Assembly: GCA_905198295.1 (NCBI GenBank)
Contig: CAJKBW010000067.1
Location: 1-17,198 of the forward strand
DNA length: 17,198 bases
Source of the DNA: an uncultured Oscillospiraceae bacterium
Lineage (GTDB): Bacteria; Bacillota; Clostridia; Oscillospirales; Acutalibacteraceae
Direction: 5' to 3'
Below, piece by piece: positions 5,017-12,843 of the stretch; within the stretch, counting starts at the first letter, position 1, and each line of letters opens with the position of its first letter. Under the pieces are notes generated by a model. The model searched no databases, was not told where the DNA came from, and saw only the letters and a list, made by a program, of their open reading frames with translations. A program made the position numbers and the translations under genes.

Positions 5017-7260
5017 GTGGCTAGTAAGAAAAGTAAACCACGCGCGCAGACGCTGGACAAGCTGCCGGAAAACGCGCACATCGCCGGGGCGGGACTGGTG
5101 GAAAGCCAGCGGATCACCGACACCCTCGAAACCAACTATATGCCGTATGCGATGAGCGTCATCCTCTCCCGCGCCATCCCGGAAATCGACGGCTTCAAGC
5201 CCGCACACCGCAAGCTGCTGTACACCATGTACAAAATGGGGCTGCTCACCGGTGCGCGCACCAAGTCCGCCAACATCGTCGGCGCGACCATGAAGCTCAA
5301 TCCGCACGGCGACGCCGCCATTTACGAGACGATGGTGCGGCTGTCCCGCGGCTATCAGGCGCTGCTGCATCCGTATGTCGATTCCAAGGGCAACTTCGGC
5401 CGCGCATATTCGAGCGAGATGGAATACGCCGCCTCCCGGTATACCGAGGCGAAGCTCGACCCGCTGGCCGGGGAGCTGTTCCGGGACATCGACAAGGATA
5501 CGGTGGATTTTGTCGACAACTACGATTCCTCGATGAAGGAGCCGACCCTGCTGCCGGTGTCCTTCCCGTCGATTCTGGTCAACAATAACGTCGGCATCGC
5601 GGTCGGCATGGCGAGCTCCATCTGCTCATTCAACCTGTCCGAGGTATGTGAGACTGCGATTGCGCTGATGAAGGACGAGAACCACGACGTCCTTTCCACC
5701 CTCAAGGCGCCGGATTTTCCCGGCGGCGGCCAGATCATCTATGACCGCGGGGAGCTGGAAAAAATCTACGCCACCGGCCGCGGCAGCGTCAAGGTGCGCG
5801 CGGTGTACAGCTATGACAAATCCGCCAACTGCATCGATGTGACCGAAATCCCGTCCACCACTACGGTGGAGGCGATCATCGGCAAGCTGACCGAGCTGGT
5901 CAAAAACGGCCGCATCCGGGAAATTGCGGATGTGCGCAACGAAATCGGCCTGAGCGGCCTGAAAATCACCATCGATTTGAAGCGCGGCGTGGATCCGGAC
6001 AAGCTGATGACCCGGCTGTACGCGATGACGCCGCTGGAGGATTCCTTTGCCTGCAATTTCAACGTGCTGATCGCCGGCGTGCCGCAGGTGCTCGGCGTGC
6101 GGCAGCTGCTCGACGAGTGGATCGCCTTCCGGATGGAGAGCGTGCGCCGCCGGGTGGTATACGACCTGAACAAGGCCAAGGACAAGCTGCACCTGCTCAA
6201 GGGCCTGGAAAAAATCCTGCTGGATATCGATAAGGCGATTCAGATCATCCGCTCGACCGACGAGGAGAGCGAGGTGGTGCCGAACCTGATGATCGGTTTC
6301 GGCATCGACGAGATTCAGGCCGAGTATGTGGCGGAGATCAAGCTGCGCCATCTCAACCGCGAGTACATCCTCAAGCGCACCAACGAAATCGACAAGCTCG
6401 AGAAGGATATCGCGGACATGGAGGATATCCTCAAAAGCAAGGCGCGGGTGAAAAGCATTATCATCGGGGAGCTGCGTGAGGTGTCGCAGAAGTTCGGACA
6501 GCCCCGCCGCAGCAGCCTGATTTATGCCTCCGAAATCGAGGAGGCCGAGGAGCTGGTGGAGGAGATCCCGGATTATCCGTGCACCTTCTTCTTCACCGAA
6601 GAGGGCTACTTCAAAAAGATCACCCCGCAGTCACTGCGCATGAGCGGTGAACAAAAGCTCAAAGAAGGGGACACCATTATACAGACGGTCGAGGCGAGTA
6701 ACAACCGCGACCTGCTGTTCTTCACCGACCGGGCGGCGGTGTATAAGGCCAAGGCGTCGGAGTTCGGTGATACCAAGGCGAGCGTGCTGGGGGATTATGT
6801 TGCGGGCAAGCTCGGCTTCGAGGAGGGCGAGCGGGCGCTGTATATGGCGGTGACCGCCGATTACAGCGGCTATATGCTGTTCTTCTTTGAAAACGGCAAG
6901 GCCGCCAAGGTGGAAATGTCGGCGTATGCGACCAAAACCAACCGTCGCCGGCTGGTCGGTGCTTTCTCGGACAAAGCGCCGACGGTGGCCATCCGGCAGG
7001 TGCCGGAGGATGGCGAATTCATGCTGACCTCCACCGCCGGGCGGATGCTGCTGGTGCACACCGGCGCGATCGCGGCAAAAACCACCCGCTCCACCATCGG
7101 GGTGCAGGTGATGACCCTGAAGGGCAGCCATCACGTCAAAACGGTCGAACCGTTCGCGGAGGGGATGGTGGCGAAGCCCGACCGCTACCGCAAAAACATC
7201 CCCGCCGCCGGTGCGATGCCCGCCGCGGAGGATATCGGGGAACAGCTGACCCTGGAATAA
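5017..7260 (+). CDS. parC: Divergent type IIA topoisomerase subunit A (ParC/GyrA-like)
   Basis: The DNA-cleaving subunit, 747 aa. The start is GTG at 5017 with GAAGGA about 10 nt upstream; the ATG at 5007 meets a stop after five codons. The winged-helix/tower core is clear: YAMSVILSRAIPEIDGFKP near 46, then LNPHGDAAIYETMV (94-107), then SRYTEAKL with R141 and catalytic Y142. A coiled-coil region follows at about 370-490. From about 520 on there are repeated beta-pinwheel blade signatures (EEGYFKKI, NNRDLLFFTDRAAVYK, GYMLFFFENGKAAKV, FMLTSTAGRMLLV). No QRRGGKG-type GyrA box is present, so decatenation/relaxation fits better than supercoiling. The tail is rich in Ala, Pro and Glu. The Ser of the quinolone region is Ala100. 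It is co-transcribed with the B subunit. Confidence 0.92.
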   Translation: MASKKSKPRAQTLDKLPENAHIAGAGLVESQRITDTLETNYMPYAMSVILSRAIPEIDGFKPAHRKLLYTMYKMGLLTGARTKSANIVGATMKLNPHGDAAIYETMVRLSRGYQALLHPYVDSKGNFGRAYSSEMEYAASRYTEAKLDPLAGELFRDIDKDTVDFVDNYDSSMKEPTLLPVSFPSILVNNNVGIAVGMASSICSFNLSEVCETAIALMKDENHDVLSTLKAPDFPGGGQIIYDRGELEKIYATGRGSVKVRAVYSYDKSANCIDVTEIPSTTTVEAIIGKLTELVKNGRIREIADVRNEIGLSGLKITIDLKRGVDPDKLMTRLYAMTPLEDSFACNFNVLIAGVPQVLGVRQLLDEWIAFRMESVRRRVVYDLNKAKDKLHLLKGLEKILLDIDKAIQIIRSTDEESEVVPNLMIGFGIDEIQAEYVAEIKLRHLNREYILKRTNEIDKLEKDIADMEDILKSKARVKSIIIGELREVSQKFGQPRRSSLIYASEIEEAEELVEEIPDYPCTFFFTEEGYFKKITPQSLRMSGEQKLKEGDTIIQTVEASNNRDLLFFTDRAAVYKAKASEFGDTKASVLGDYVAGKLGFEEGERALYMAVTADYSGYMLFFFENGKAAKVEMSAYATKTNRRRLVGAFSDKAPTVAIRQVPEDGEFMLTSTAGRMLLVHTGAIAAKTTRSTIGVQVMTLKGSHHVKTVEPFAEGMVAKPDRYRKNIPAAGAMPAAEDIGEQLTLE

Positions 7261-7290
7261 TCCTTAAAACTGCACAGAGCCTGCTTCGTG

Positions 7291-7362
7291 CGGTTTTGCC
7301 GGAGAAAAGGAAAACCGCTGCCGGACGGAGTGTAACCCGTTCGATAGCGGTTCCGGCAGCGG
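7291..7362. other. Nested, mutually exclusive inverted repeats after parC
   Basis: Three perfect stems compete in the 253-nt gap: CGGTTTT/AAAACCG (7291-7297 with 7311-7317), AACCGCT/AGCGGTT (7313-7319 with 7346-7352) and the 11-bp CCGCTGCCGGA/TCCGGCAGCGG (7315-7325 with 7352-7362). No U-tract follows the last stem, so this is not a standard terminator. From 7363 to 7513 I see only a weak promoter-like TTGCCC (7411-7416) near TATACA (7432-7437), with a 15-nt spacer, and the ribosome site GAGGAGG. Confidence 0.5.
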
Positions 7363-7513
7363 ATACGGCAAACGCAATTTTCATGAGTTGTATCTGTTGC
7401 CGACAATAGATTGCCCGGTGCGCACGCGATATATACACCCGAGGGTGAAAAATTTCTGCTGAGAACATACCGCCAGTGTAAAACGATGAGTTTTATTTTG
7501 AGGAGGTAGGATT

Positions 7514-9490
7514 ATGCTGCCCTATCGTCAGGTCCATCTGGATTTTCACACGTCGGAAAAAATCCCGGGAGTCGGCGTGCGTTTTTCCCGCGACAATTTT
7601 GCGCAGGCCCTGAAAGTGGGGCATATCGATTCCATCACGCTGTTTGCCAAGTGCCATCACGGCTGGTCTTATTTCGACTCTGCGGTCAATGCCCGGCATC
7701 CCGGCCTGGATTTTGATCTGCTCGACGAACAGCTGGAGGTTTGCCGTGAGCTGGGCGTGCGCACACAGATTTATATCTCGGCCGGTCTTGACGAGCATTA
7801 TGCCCGGGAACACGCGGAATGCATCTGCGCCGGCCCTGCCGGAACGCCGTCGCTGCTGTACCCGGGGTATCACCGTCTGTGCCTCGGAACTCCGTATCTG
7901 GACAAGCTCGCCGCCGAGACGGAAGAGGTCATGCGGTGCTATGCGGGAAAATTCGACGGCGTGTTTTTCGACATTGTGGAGCCGACGCCCTGCCTGTGCG
8001 AATACTGCATACAGGGGATGGAGGCCCAGGGGCTTGATCCGCAAAAGGCGGAAGACCGGGAGTCCTATGCCCGACAGGTATATTTCCGCTATACCGAACG
8101 GGTGAAAGCGGCCGTATTCCAATATGCGCCGGGCATGGCCATTTTCCACAACGGCGGCCACATTCCCCGGGGGGACCGGAAGATCGCCTTCTGCAACACC
8201 CGGCATCTGGAGCTGGAATCGCTGCCGACCGGCGGCTGGGGCTACGATCATTTTCCGCTGTCCGCGGCGTATGCGCGCACCCTCGGCCGGGAATTTCTCG
8301 GCATGACCGGAAAGTTCCACAAGAGTTGGGGCGAGTTCGGCGGCTTCAAGCATCCGAACGCGCTGCGCTATGAGGCGGCGCTGGCGGCAGCCTGCGGCGG
8401 CCGGTGCTCGGTCGGAGATCAGCTGCATCCGGACGGACAGTTTGATCTGGCCACCTACCGCCTGATCGGACAGGCGTATGCGGAACTCGAGCAGAAGGAG
8501 CCCTGGCTGGCCGGTGCGGACAACGTTGCGGATGTGGCGCTGCTGAGCGCGGAGGCTTTCTCCGGCGGGCGCGAAAGAAATCATCCCAGCGATGCGGGCG
8601 CCAACCGCATTTTGCTCGAAGGGCATTATTTATACGATGTGATCGATACCGAGGCGGATTTTTCCCGCTACAAGCTGCTGATCCTGCCAGACGGCATCAC
8701 GCTCGAGGACGAGGGGCTGCGGCAGAAAATCGCCGCTTTTGCCGAAAAAGGCGGCCGGCTGCTGCTTTCCGGCCGTTCCGGTACGGCGGATGGGGCGTTC
8801 GCGCTGGATTTCGGCGTGCGCTTCGGCGGGAAGGCGGCGTTTGTGCCCTCTTACCTGCGGCCGGCGTTTGAACTGCCGCCCAACGGCAGCACCTGCTACG
8901 TCATGTATTCCCAGAGCTACGCGATCGAACCGCAGGCGGATTTTCCCGGTGAGGTGACGGCGATGCGGGTGGATCCCTATTTCAACCGCGGGTATGGACA
9001 TTTCTGTTCGCATCAGCATACGCCGTATGACCGGGAGCGGGTCAGTCCGGCGGTGGTGATCGCCGGCAATACAGCGTACATTGCCTGGGATATCTTTGCC
9101 GAGTACGCACAGCAGGGCAGCCTGCATCTGAAAAATTTGGTTATCGATGTGCTCGACCGGCTGCTTGGGCGGGACAAGCGCTTTGAAACCAGCCTTGGTG
9201 CATACGGCGTGACGACGCTGACGGCGCAGCCGCAGGCGCGGCGGCTGGTGAATCATCTGCTGTATGCCGTGCCCAGACGCCGCGGCGACGGCGTGGAAAT
9301 CATCGAGGACATTCAGCCGGTTTACGGCACGCAGTGCGCGCTGCGGCTGGAGAAGGAACCCAAAAGGGTCTATCTGGTGCCGCAGGGCGAAGACCTGCTG
9401 TACGCTTTCAGCGACGGGGTACTGCGGTATACCGTGGAGCGTTTTTCCTGCCACGCGATGGTGGCCATCGAGCTGGGAGAGGACGCCTGA
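7514..9490 (+). CDS. GHL6-type glycoside hydrolase-like protein with beta-galactosidase trimerisation-like domain
   Basis: A 658-aa protein with no signal peptide, so cytosolic. Residues about 1-330 look like a TIM barrel of the hypothetical glycosyl hydrolase 6 (GHL6) type: the opening HLDFHTSEKIPGVGVRF, then FAKCHHGWSYF, then GVFFDIVEPTPC with D153 and E156, and GKFHKSWGEFGGFKH with E274. These acids are candidate catalytic residues only. A tight cysteine group, C160, C162 and C165, follows the DIVEP motif. Residues about 337-550 (NVADVALLSAEAFSGG onward, with YKLLILPDGITL and GGRLLLSGRSG) resemble the GH42 trimerisation fold; the remainder is beta-rich. Similar proteins are often named alpha-amylase family or alpha-L-fucosidase-like. 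The substrate is unknown and there is no sugar transporter or regulator beside it. RBS GAGGAGG lies about 7 nt before the ATG. Confidence 0.8.
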   Translation: MLPYRQVHLDFHTSEKIPGVGVRFSRDNFAQALKVGHIDSITLFAKCHHGWSYFDSAVNARHPGLDFDLLDEQLEVCRELGVRTQIYISAGLDEHYAREHAECICAGPAGTPSLLYPGYHRLCLGTPYLDKLAAETEEVMRCYAGKFDGVFFDIVEPTPCLCEYCIQGMEAQGLDPQKAEDRESYARQVYFRYTERVKAAVFQYAPGMAIFHNGGHIPRGDRKIAFCNTRHLELESLPTGGWGYDHFPLSAAYARTLGREFLGMTGKFHKSWGEFGGFKHPNALRYEAALAAACGGRCSVGDQLHPDGQFDLATYRLIGQAYAELEQKEPWLAGADNVADVALLSAEAFSGGRERNHPSDAGANRILLEGHYLYDVIDTEADFSRYKLLILPDGITLEDEGLRQKIAAFAEKGGRLLLSGRSGTADGAFALDFGVRFGGKAAFVPSYLRPAFELPPNGSTCYVMYSQSYAIEPQADFPGEVTAMRVDPYFNRGYGHFCSHQHTPYDRERVSPAVVIAGNTAYIAWDIFAEYAQQGSLHLKNLVIDVLDRLLGRDKRFETSLGAYGVTTLTAQPQARRLVNHLLYAVPRRRGDGVEIIEDIQPVYGTQCALRLEKEPKRVYLVPQGEDLLYAFSDGVLRYTVERFSCHAMVAIELGEDA

Positions 9491-9584
9491 GACGGCCGGA
9501 ACGGCAGCACAGCTGTGCAAAGCCGGCACAATGGCCGGAAAGGCCAAAACCGCACATCCGCAGCGGAGAATGCAGAAAAATGGC

Positions 9585-9613
9585 TTGCATTTTGCAGAGG
9601 TTTGTGCTAGTAT
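9585..9613 (+). promoter_or_regulatory. Probable promoter of secG
   Basis: TTGCAT (9585-9590), 17-nt spacer, TAGTAT (9608-9613); TATAGA at 9611-9616 overlaps as an alternative -10. It lies about 45 nt before the secG ATG. The rest of the 9491-9656 gap has only short GC-rich palindromes and no clear terminator for the glycosidase gene. Confidence 0.55.
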
Positions 9614-9656
9614 AGATGGGTGTCCGGTAAGGAATACTAAAATGGAGGTTTCGTCC

Positions 9657-9908
9657 ATGCATCCTTTAGAAATTGTTATCAGTATTGTTTTGATTGTTTT
9701 TTCGCTGCTGATTATCGCCGTCGTCCTTTTGCAGGAAGGCCGGCAGGCCAATCTCGGCGCGATTTCCGGCGCGGCGGATTCGCTGATGGAAAAGGGCCGT
9801 GCCCGTTCGATTGACGAAAAACTGGCCCGCTGGACCAAGTTCATTGCGATCGGCTTTTTCGTGCTGGTGTTTGTCGGCATGCTGATTACGCAGTTTGTGA
9901 CGAAATAA
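9657..9908 (+). CDS. secG: SecG, preprotein translocase subunit
   Basis: 83 aa, the usual SecG size. Two membrane helices, about 4-24 and 59-79, flank a cytosolic loop with LLQEGRQANLGAISGAADSL, which matches the SecG pattern (LLQ.G...GLGAISG). SecG joins SecYE in the cytoplasmic membrane and aids SecA-driven export. The ATG at 9657 has TGGAGG 8 nt upstream; an in-frame ATG at 9642 would overlap that site and add five residues. It sits upstream of rnr, the conserved Firmicutes order, but a strong terminator separates them. Confidence 0.93.
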   Translation: MHPLEIVISIVLIVFSLLIIAVVLLQEGRQANLGAISGAADSLMEKGRARSIDEKLARWTKFIAIGFFVLVFVGMLITQFVTK

Positions 9909-9927
9909 AAACAGCCAAAACATGTCT

Positions 9928-9960
9928 AAAGGCCCTGCTCGACACGAGCGGGGCCTTTTT
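9928..9960 (+). terminator. Intrinsic terminator between secG and rnr
   Basis: A stem of about 13 bp (AAAGGCCCTGCTCG with CGAGCGGGGCCTTT, one G-U pair), loop ACA, then TTTTT. Its run of T ends just before the rnr ribosome site (AAGGAGAAGGAAA), so rnr is expressed by read-through or from a promoter not recognised here. Confidence 0.85.
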
Positions 9961-9985
9961 GTAAGGAGAAGGAAAGAGCAGAAAT

Positions 9986-12151
9986 ATGAAACAAAAGAAA
10001 AAGGGAAAAAGAGGCGTGCCGGCGCGTTCCCGGCAGGCGGCGGCACGCCGCATCGACTGGGAACAGCCGATTCTGCACGCGCTTTCTGAAAAAGAGCAGT
10101 CTGCGGAGGGGCTGATGCACACCCTGCGGGTCGGCAAGCGGGAACGCATGGGCTTTTTGCTGCAGCTGTCGAAGCTGGAGAGAAGCGGCCGCCTGGAACG
10201 CCGGAAAAACGGTGCGTATGCCATTTCGATGGAGAATACCCTGTCCGGCCGGCTGGTGTCCCTGTCCAAGGGATTTGGCTTTGCCCGGCTTGACGACGGC
10301 AGCGGCGATTGCTTTATCGCCGGGCGGAATCTGCACGGTGCACTCCCGGGCGACGCGGTGCGGCTGCGGCCCGGCCCGAGGGATGAGCGCGGCCTATCCG
10401 GCGAGGTGGTCTGCATCACCGAAAAGGGCGCCCGGCTGTACAGCGGCCGGCTGGGCGAAAACGAATACGGCCGCCGGCAGGTTGAGCCGGACGGCTTTTT
10501 CCGCTGTCCTCTGGAGGTCACGCGCGCCTCTGCCGCGTCTTCCGGGGCAAAGCTGGGGGACAAGGTGCGCTTTGCCGCCGCATGGGATGGCCGCGAGGTG
10601 CTCGCGGAGATCTTCGTAAGCTATGGGAGCGCGGACAGCGCCAGGGTGTGCGCCGACGCGCTTATCGACAGCTACGGGATCCCGGCGGTATTCGATGCAC
10701 AGGTTCTGGCGGATGCCGCGGCGAAAAGTGCACAGCCGCTGGATGCTGCGGCATTGGCCGGCAGGCGTGACCTGCGGGGGCTGACGGTGCTGACCATCGA
10801 CGGCAGCGATGCGAAGGATCTTGACGATGCGGTTTCTCTTGAAAAAACCGACGATGGCTGGCGGCTGGGGGTGCACATTGCGGATGTTTCCCACTATGTC
10901 ACGCCGGGCTCTCCGGTGGATGCAGAGGCGTACCGCCGCGGCACATCGGTTTATTTTGCCGACCGGGTGATCCCGATGCTGCCCGAAACGCTGTCGAACG
11001 GCGCCTGCTCGCTGTATGCGGGGGAGGACCGGCTGACCATGTCGGCGCTGATGGATTTTGATGAAAGCGGCGAATGTCTTCGCAGCGAAATATTCCCCTC
11101 GGTAATCCGGTCGTGTGTGCGTGGGGTTTACAGTGAGGTCAACGACCTGTTTATGAACAGCGCTGAGGAAAGCGTGAAGGAAAAATATGCCGGCGTGCTG
11201 CCGATGCTGCTGGAGATGCGTGAGCTTGCGGCGCGGCTACGGGAAAAGGCTGCGGCGCGCGGCGCACTGCGGCTTGAAAGCGTCGAGGCGCGGTTCCTGC
11301 TCGATGAGCAGGGCCGGCCGGCGGCGGTTTATCCGCGGGTTTCCGGCGAGGCGGAGGGGATGATCGAGCAGTTTATGATTGCGGCAAACGTTGCGGTGGC
11401 GCGTTTCGGCCGGGAGCAGGGGCTGCCTTTCCTTTACCGCGTGCACGAGCAGCCGTGCGCGGAAAAGCTGGAGATGCTTGCCGATACAGCCCGGCGGCTC
11501 GGTTTTACGGTGGGGTTTTCGCCGGAAAAGGCATCGCCGTCCGCGCTGCAGGAGCTGCTCGATCAGGCGGAGGATACGCCGTATGCCCGGCTGATTTCAA
11601 CCGGGCTGCTGCGCAGCATGGCCAAAGCGCATTACAGCGAGAATCCGATCGGGCATTTCGGGCTGGCGCTGGGCGATTACTGCCACTTTACTTCGCCCAT
11701 CCGCCGGTATCCCGATCTGGTGGTGCACCGGATGCTGGCGCTGCTTGCCGCCGGGGTGGGCAAGGGGAACGTCCGGCAGCAATATGCCGCAGCGATGCCG
11801 GCTATGGCGGAGGAAACCTCACGCTGCGAGGTGCGCGCCATGGCGGCGGAACGGGACTGCGAGGCCTGTTATATGGCGGAATATATGGCCGGGTTCCTTG
11901 GCCGTACCTTTACCGGAACCATCAGCGGCATGTCCGATTTTGGGGTGTATGTCGAGTTGCCCAACACAGCGGAGGGCATGGTGCGCCGGGAGAGCCTGCC
12001 GGAAGAGGAGCTGGCCTTCGACGGGGCGGCGTCGCTTCGTGACCCGCTCGGCCGTGCCCGTTACACGGTGGGTGAGGAGATGACGATCGTTGTCGCCGCC
12101 TGTGATGTTTCCACCGGGCGGATCACCTTTATTCCGGAAGAAAAACCGTAA
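9986..12151 (+). CDS. rnr: RNase R, 3'-5' exoribonuclease
   Basis: A 721-aa enzyme with the full RNase R layout: a basic N-terminus and winged helix (about 1-75), cold-shock OB domains (about 88-215, with LVSLSKGFGFARLDD), the RNB catalytic domain (about 255-580) and a C-terminal S1 domain (about 635-715, with GTISGMSDFGVYVELPN). The catalytic acids are seen in IDGSDAKDLDD: D272, D278, D280 and D281. GDYCHFTSPIRRYPDLVVHR near 560-578 is the second RNB signature. It degrades structured RNA processively from the 3' end and, in other bacteria, takes part in tmRNA/SmpB-linked decay of stalled messages. The usual neighbour smpB is not next to it. The lysine-rich tail found in longer RNase R proteins is absent; the protein ends FIPEEKP. 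RBS and ATG are good. Confidence 0.95.
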   Translation: MKQKKKGKRGVPARSRQAAARRIDWEQPILHALSEKEQSAEGLMHTLRVGKRERMGFLLQLSKLERSGRLERRKNGAYAISMENTLSGRLVSLSKGFGFARLDDGSGDCFIAGRNLHGALPGDAVRLRPGPRDERGLSGEVVCITEKGARLYSGRLGENEYGRRQVEPDGFFRCPLEVTRASAASSGAKLGDKVRFAAAWDGREVLAEIFVSYGSADSARVCADALIDSYGIPAVFDAQVLADAAAKSAQPLDAAALAGRRDLRGLTVLTIDGSDAKDLDDAVSLEKTDDGWRLGVHIADVSHYVTPGSPVDAEAYRRGTSVYFADRVIPMLPETLSNGACSLYAGEDRLTMSALMDFDESGECLRSEIFPSVIRSCVRGVYSEVNDLFMNSAEESVKEKYAGVLPMLLEMRELAARLREKAAARGALRLESVEARFLLDEQGRPAAVYPRVSGEAEGMIEQFMIAANVAVARFGREQGLPFLYRVHEQPCAEKLEMLADTARRLGFTVGFSPEKASPSALQELLDQAEDTPYARLISTGLLRSMAKAHYSENPIGHFGLALGDYCHFTSPIRRYPDLVVHRMLALLAAGVGKGNVRQQYAAAMPAMAEETSRCEVRAMAAERDCEACYMAEYMAGFLGRTFTGTISGMSDFGVYVELPNTAEGMVRRESLPEEELAFDGAASLRDPLGRARYTVGEEMTIVVAACDVSTGRITFIPEEKP

Positions 12152-12223
12152 ATCGCTCTGCTTTGGATACGGCGTTTTCTCTTCTGTTTTGATCACATGC
12201 ACGCGTTACTTTTGGACAGCAGC

Positions 12224-12252
12224 TTGTCAGAATGAAAGCGGCATGCTATACT
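12224..12252 (+). promoter_or_regulatory. Sigma-A promoter of mscL
   Basis: TTGTCA (12224-12229), 17-nt spacer, TATACT (12247-12252). It lies about 50 nt before the mscL ATG, in the 152-nt gap after rnr. Just after the rnr stop codon there is only a weak 5-bp stem (12146-12150 with 12168-12172) followed by a T-rich run. Confidence 0.7.
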
Positions 12253-12303
12253 GAAATTATGGTGTATTATGCAGAATATCAAAGCAGAGGGGAAGGAAAC
12301 GGA

Positions 12304-12759
12304 ATGAAAAAGTTTTTCAGCGAATTTAAGGAATTTGCCTTGAAGGGCAGCGTTGTCGACATGGCGGTAGGTGTGATCATCGGCGGCGCTTTCAGCAAAA
12401 TCGTCTCTTCACTGGTGGCAGATATTATTACGCCGCTCATCAGTCTCGCCACCGGCAAGGTCATACTTTCTGATCTGAAATGGGTAATCCATCCGGCGGT
12501 TATGGATACGGCGGGCAATGTCGTACAGGCGGAAACCGCGCTGGCGTATGGAAGTTTCCTGCAGTGTATCCTTGATTTCCTGATTATTGCGTTTTCTCTT
12601 TTTGTGGTGATGCGTCTGATGATGAAAGCGCATAAAAAAATGGAAAGCCTGAAAAAGAAAGCAGAACAGGCGGCGGCGGAAGAAGCTGCCGCTGCACAGC
12701 CGGCGGAAAACGAGCTGTCCATTCTTAAGGATATCCGTGATCTGCTGCAAAAGAATTAA
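12304..12759 (+). CDS. mscL: Large-conductance mechanosensitive channel MscL
   Basis: 151 aa. The amphipathic N-terminus (MKKFFSEFKEFALKGSVVD) and first pore helix with AVGVIIGGAFSKIVSSLVADI, followed by ITPLISL, are diagnostic. The second membrane helix covers about 102-124 (ILDFLIIAFSLFVVMRLM), then an Ala/Glu-rich linker and the C-terminal helical bundle segment ELSILKDIRDLL. The periplasmic loop (about 48-98) carries the usual MscL variable region. The pentameric channel opens on membrane tension to release osmolytes during hypo-osmotic shock. ATG at 12304 follows AGAGGGGAAGGAAA; an upstream in-frame ATG at 12232 lies inside the promoter and is rejected. It occupies the place where smpB often follows rnr, but has its own promoter. 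Confidence 0.96.
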   Translation: MKKFFSEFKEFALKGSVVDMAVGVIIGGAFSKIVSSLVADIITPLISLATGKVILSDLKWVIHPAVMDTAGNVVQAETALAYGSFLQCILDFLIIAFSLFVVMRLMMKAHKKMESLKKKAEQAAAEEAAAAQPAENELSILKDIRDLLQKN

Positions 12760-12813
12760 CGTTGTTCCCGCGTGACGGAAAATGTTACCCGCCGGATATT
12801 CTGTAAAAAGGAA

Positions 12814-12843
12814 ACAGCAGCTGCATTTTATCGCAGCTGCTGT
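12814..12843. repeat. Terminator-like hairpin, direct repeat copy A
   Basis: A perfect 11-bp stem (ACAGCAGCTGC / GCAGCTGCTGT) with an 8-nt loop. A 29-bp stretch (12815-12843) is repeated at 13035-13063 with one mismatch in the loop. On the plus strand the next bases are GAGACTG, so mscL transcripts meet a hairpin without a U-tract here. On the minus strand the hairpin is followed by TTCCTTTTT (complement of 12805-12813), so it can still terminate leftward yaaL-bofA transcription. Confidence 0.8.

Noticed and set aside
3726..5135. 469-codon minus-strand open frame opposite parE
   Set aside because: It is antisense to a gene with intact catalytic motifs, has low-complexity composition (His, Val, Leu, Arg rich) typical of the complement of G+C-rich codons, and shows no domain.
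9491..9560. Terminator after the glycosidase gene formed by GGCCGG-type palindromes
   Set aside because: The GC-rich palindromes are short and scattered and no T-run follows.
7493..9880. Two long minus-strand open frames opposite the glycosidase gene
   Set aside because: They shadow a plus-strand gene with clear family motifs and a good ribosome site; no recognisable domain or start signal.
12146..12190. Terminator after rnr
   Set aside because: Only a 5-bp stem with a 17-nt loop supports it; the T-rich run alone is not enough.
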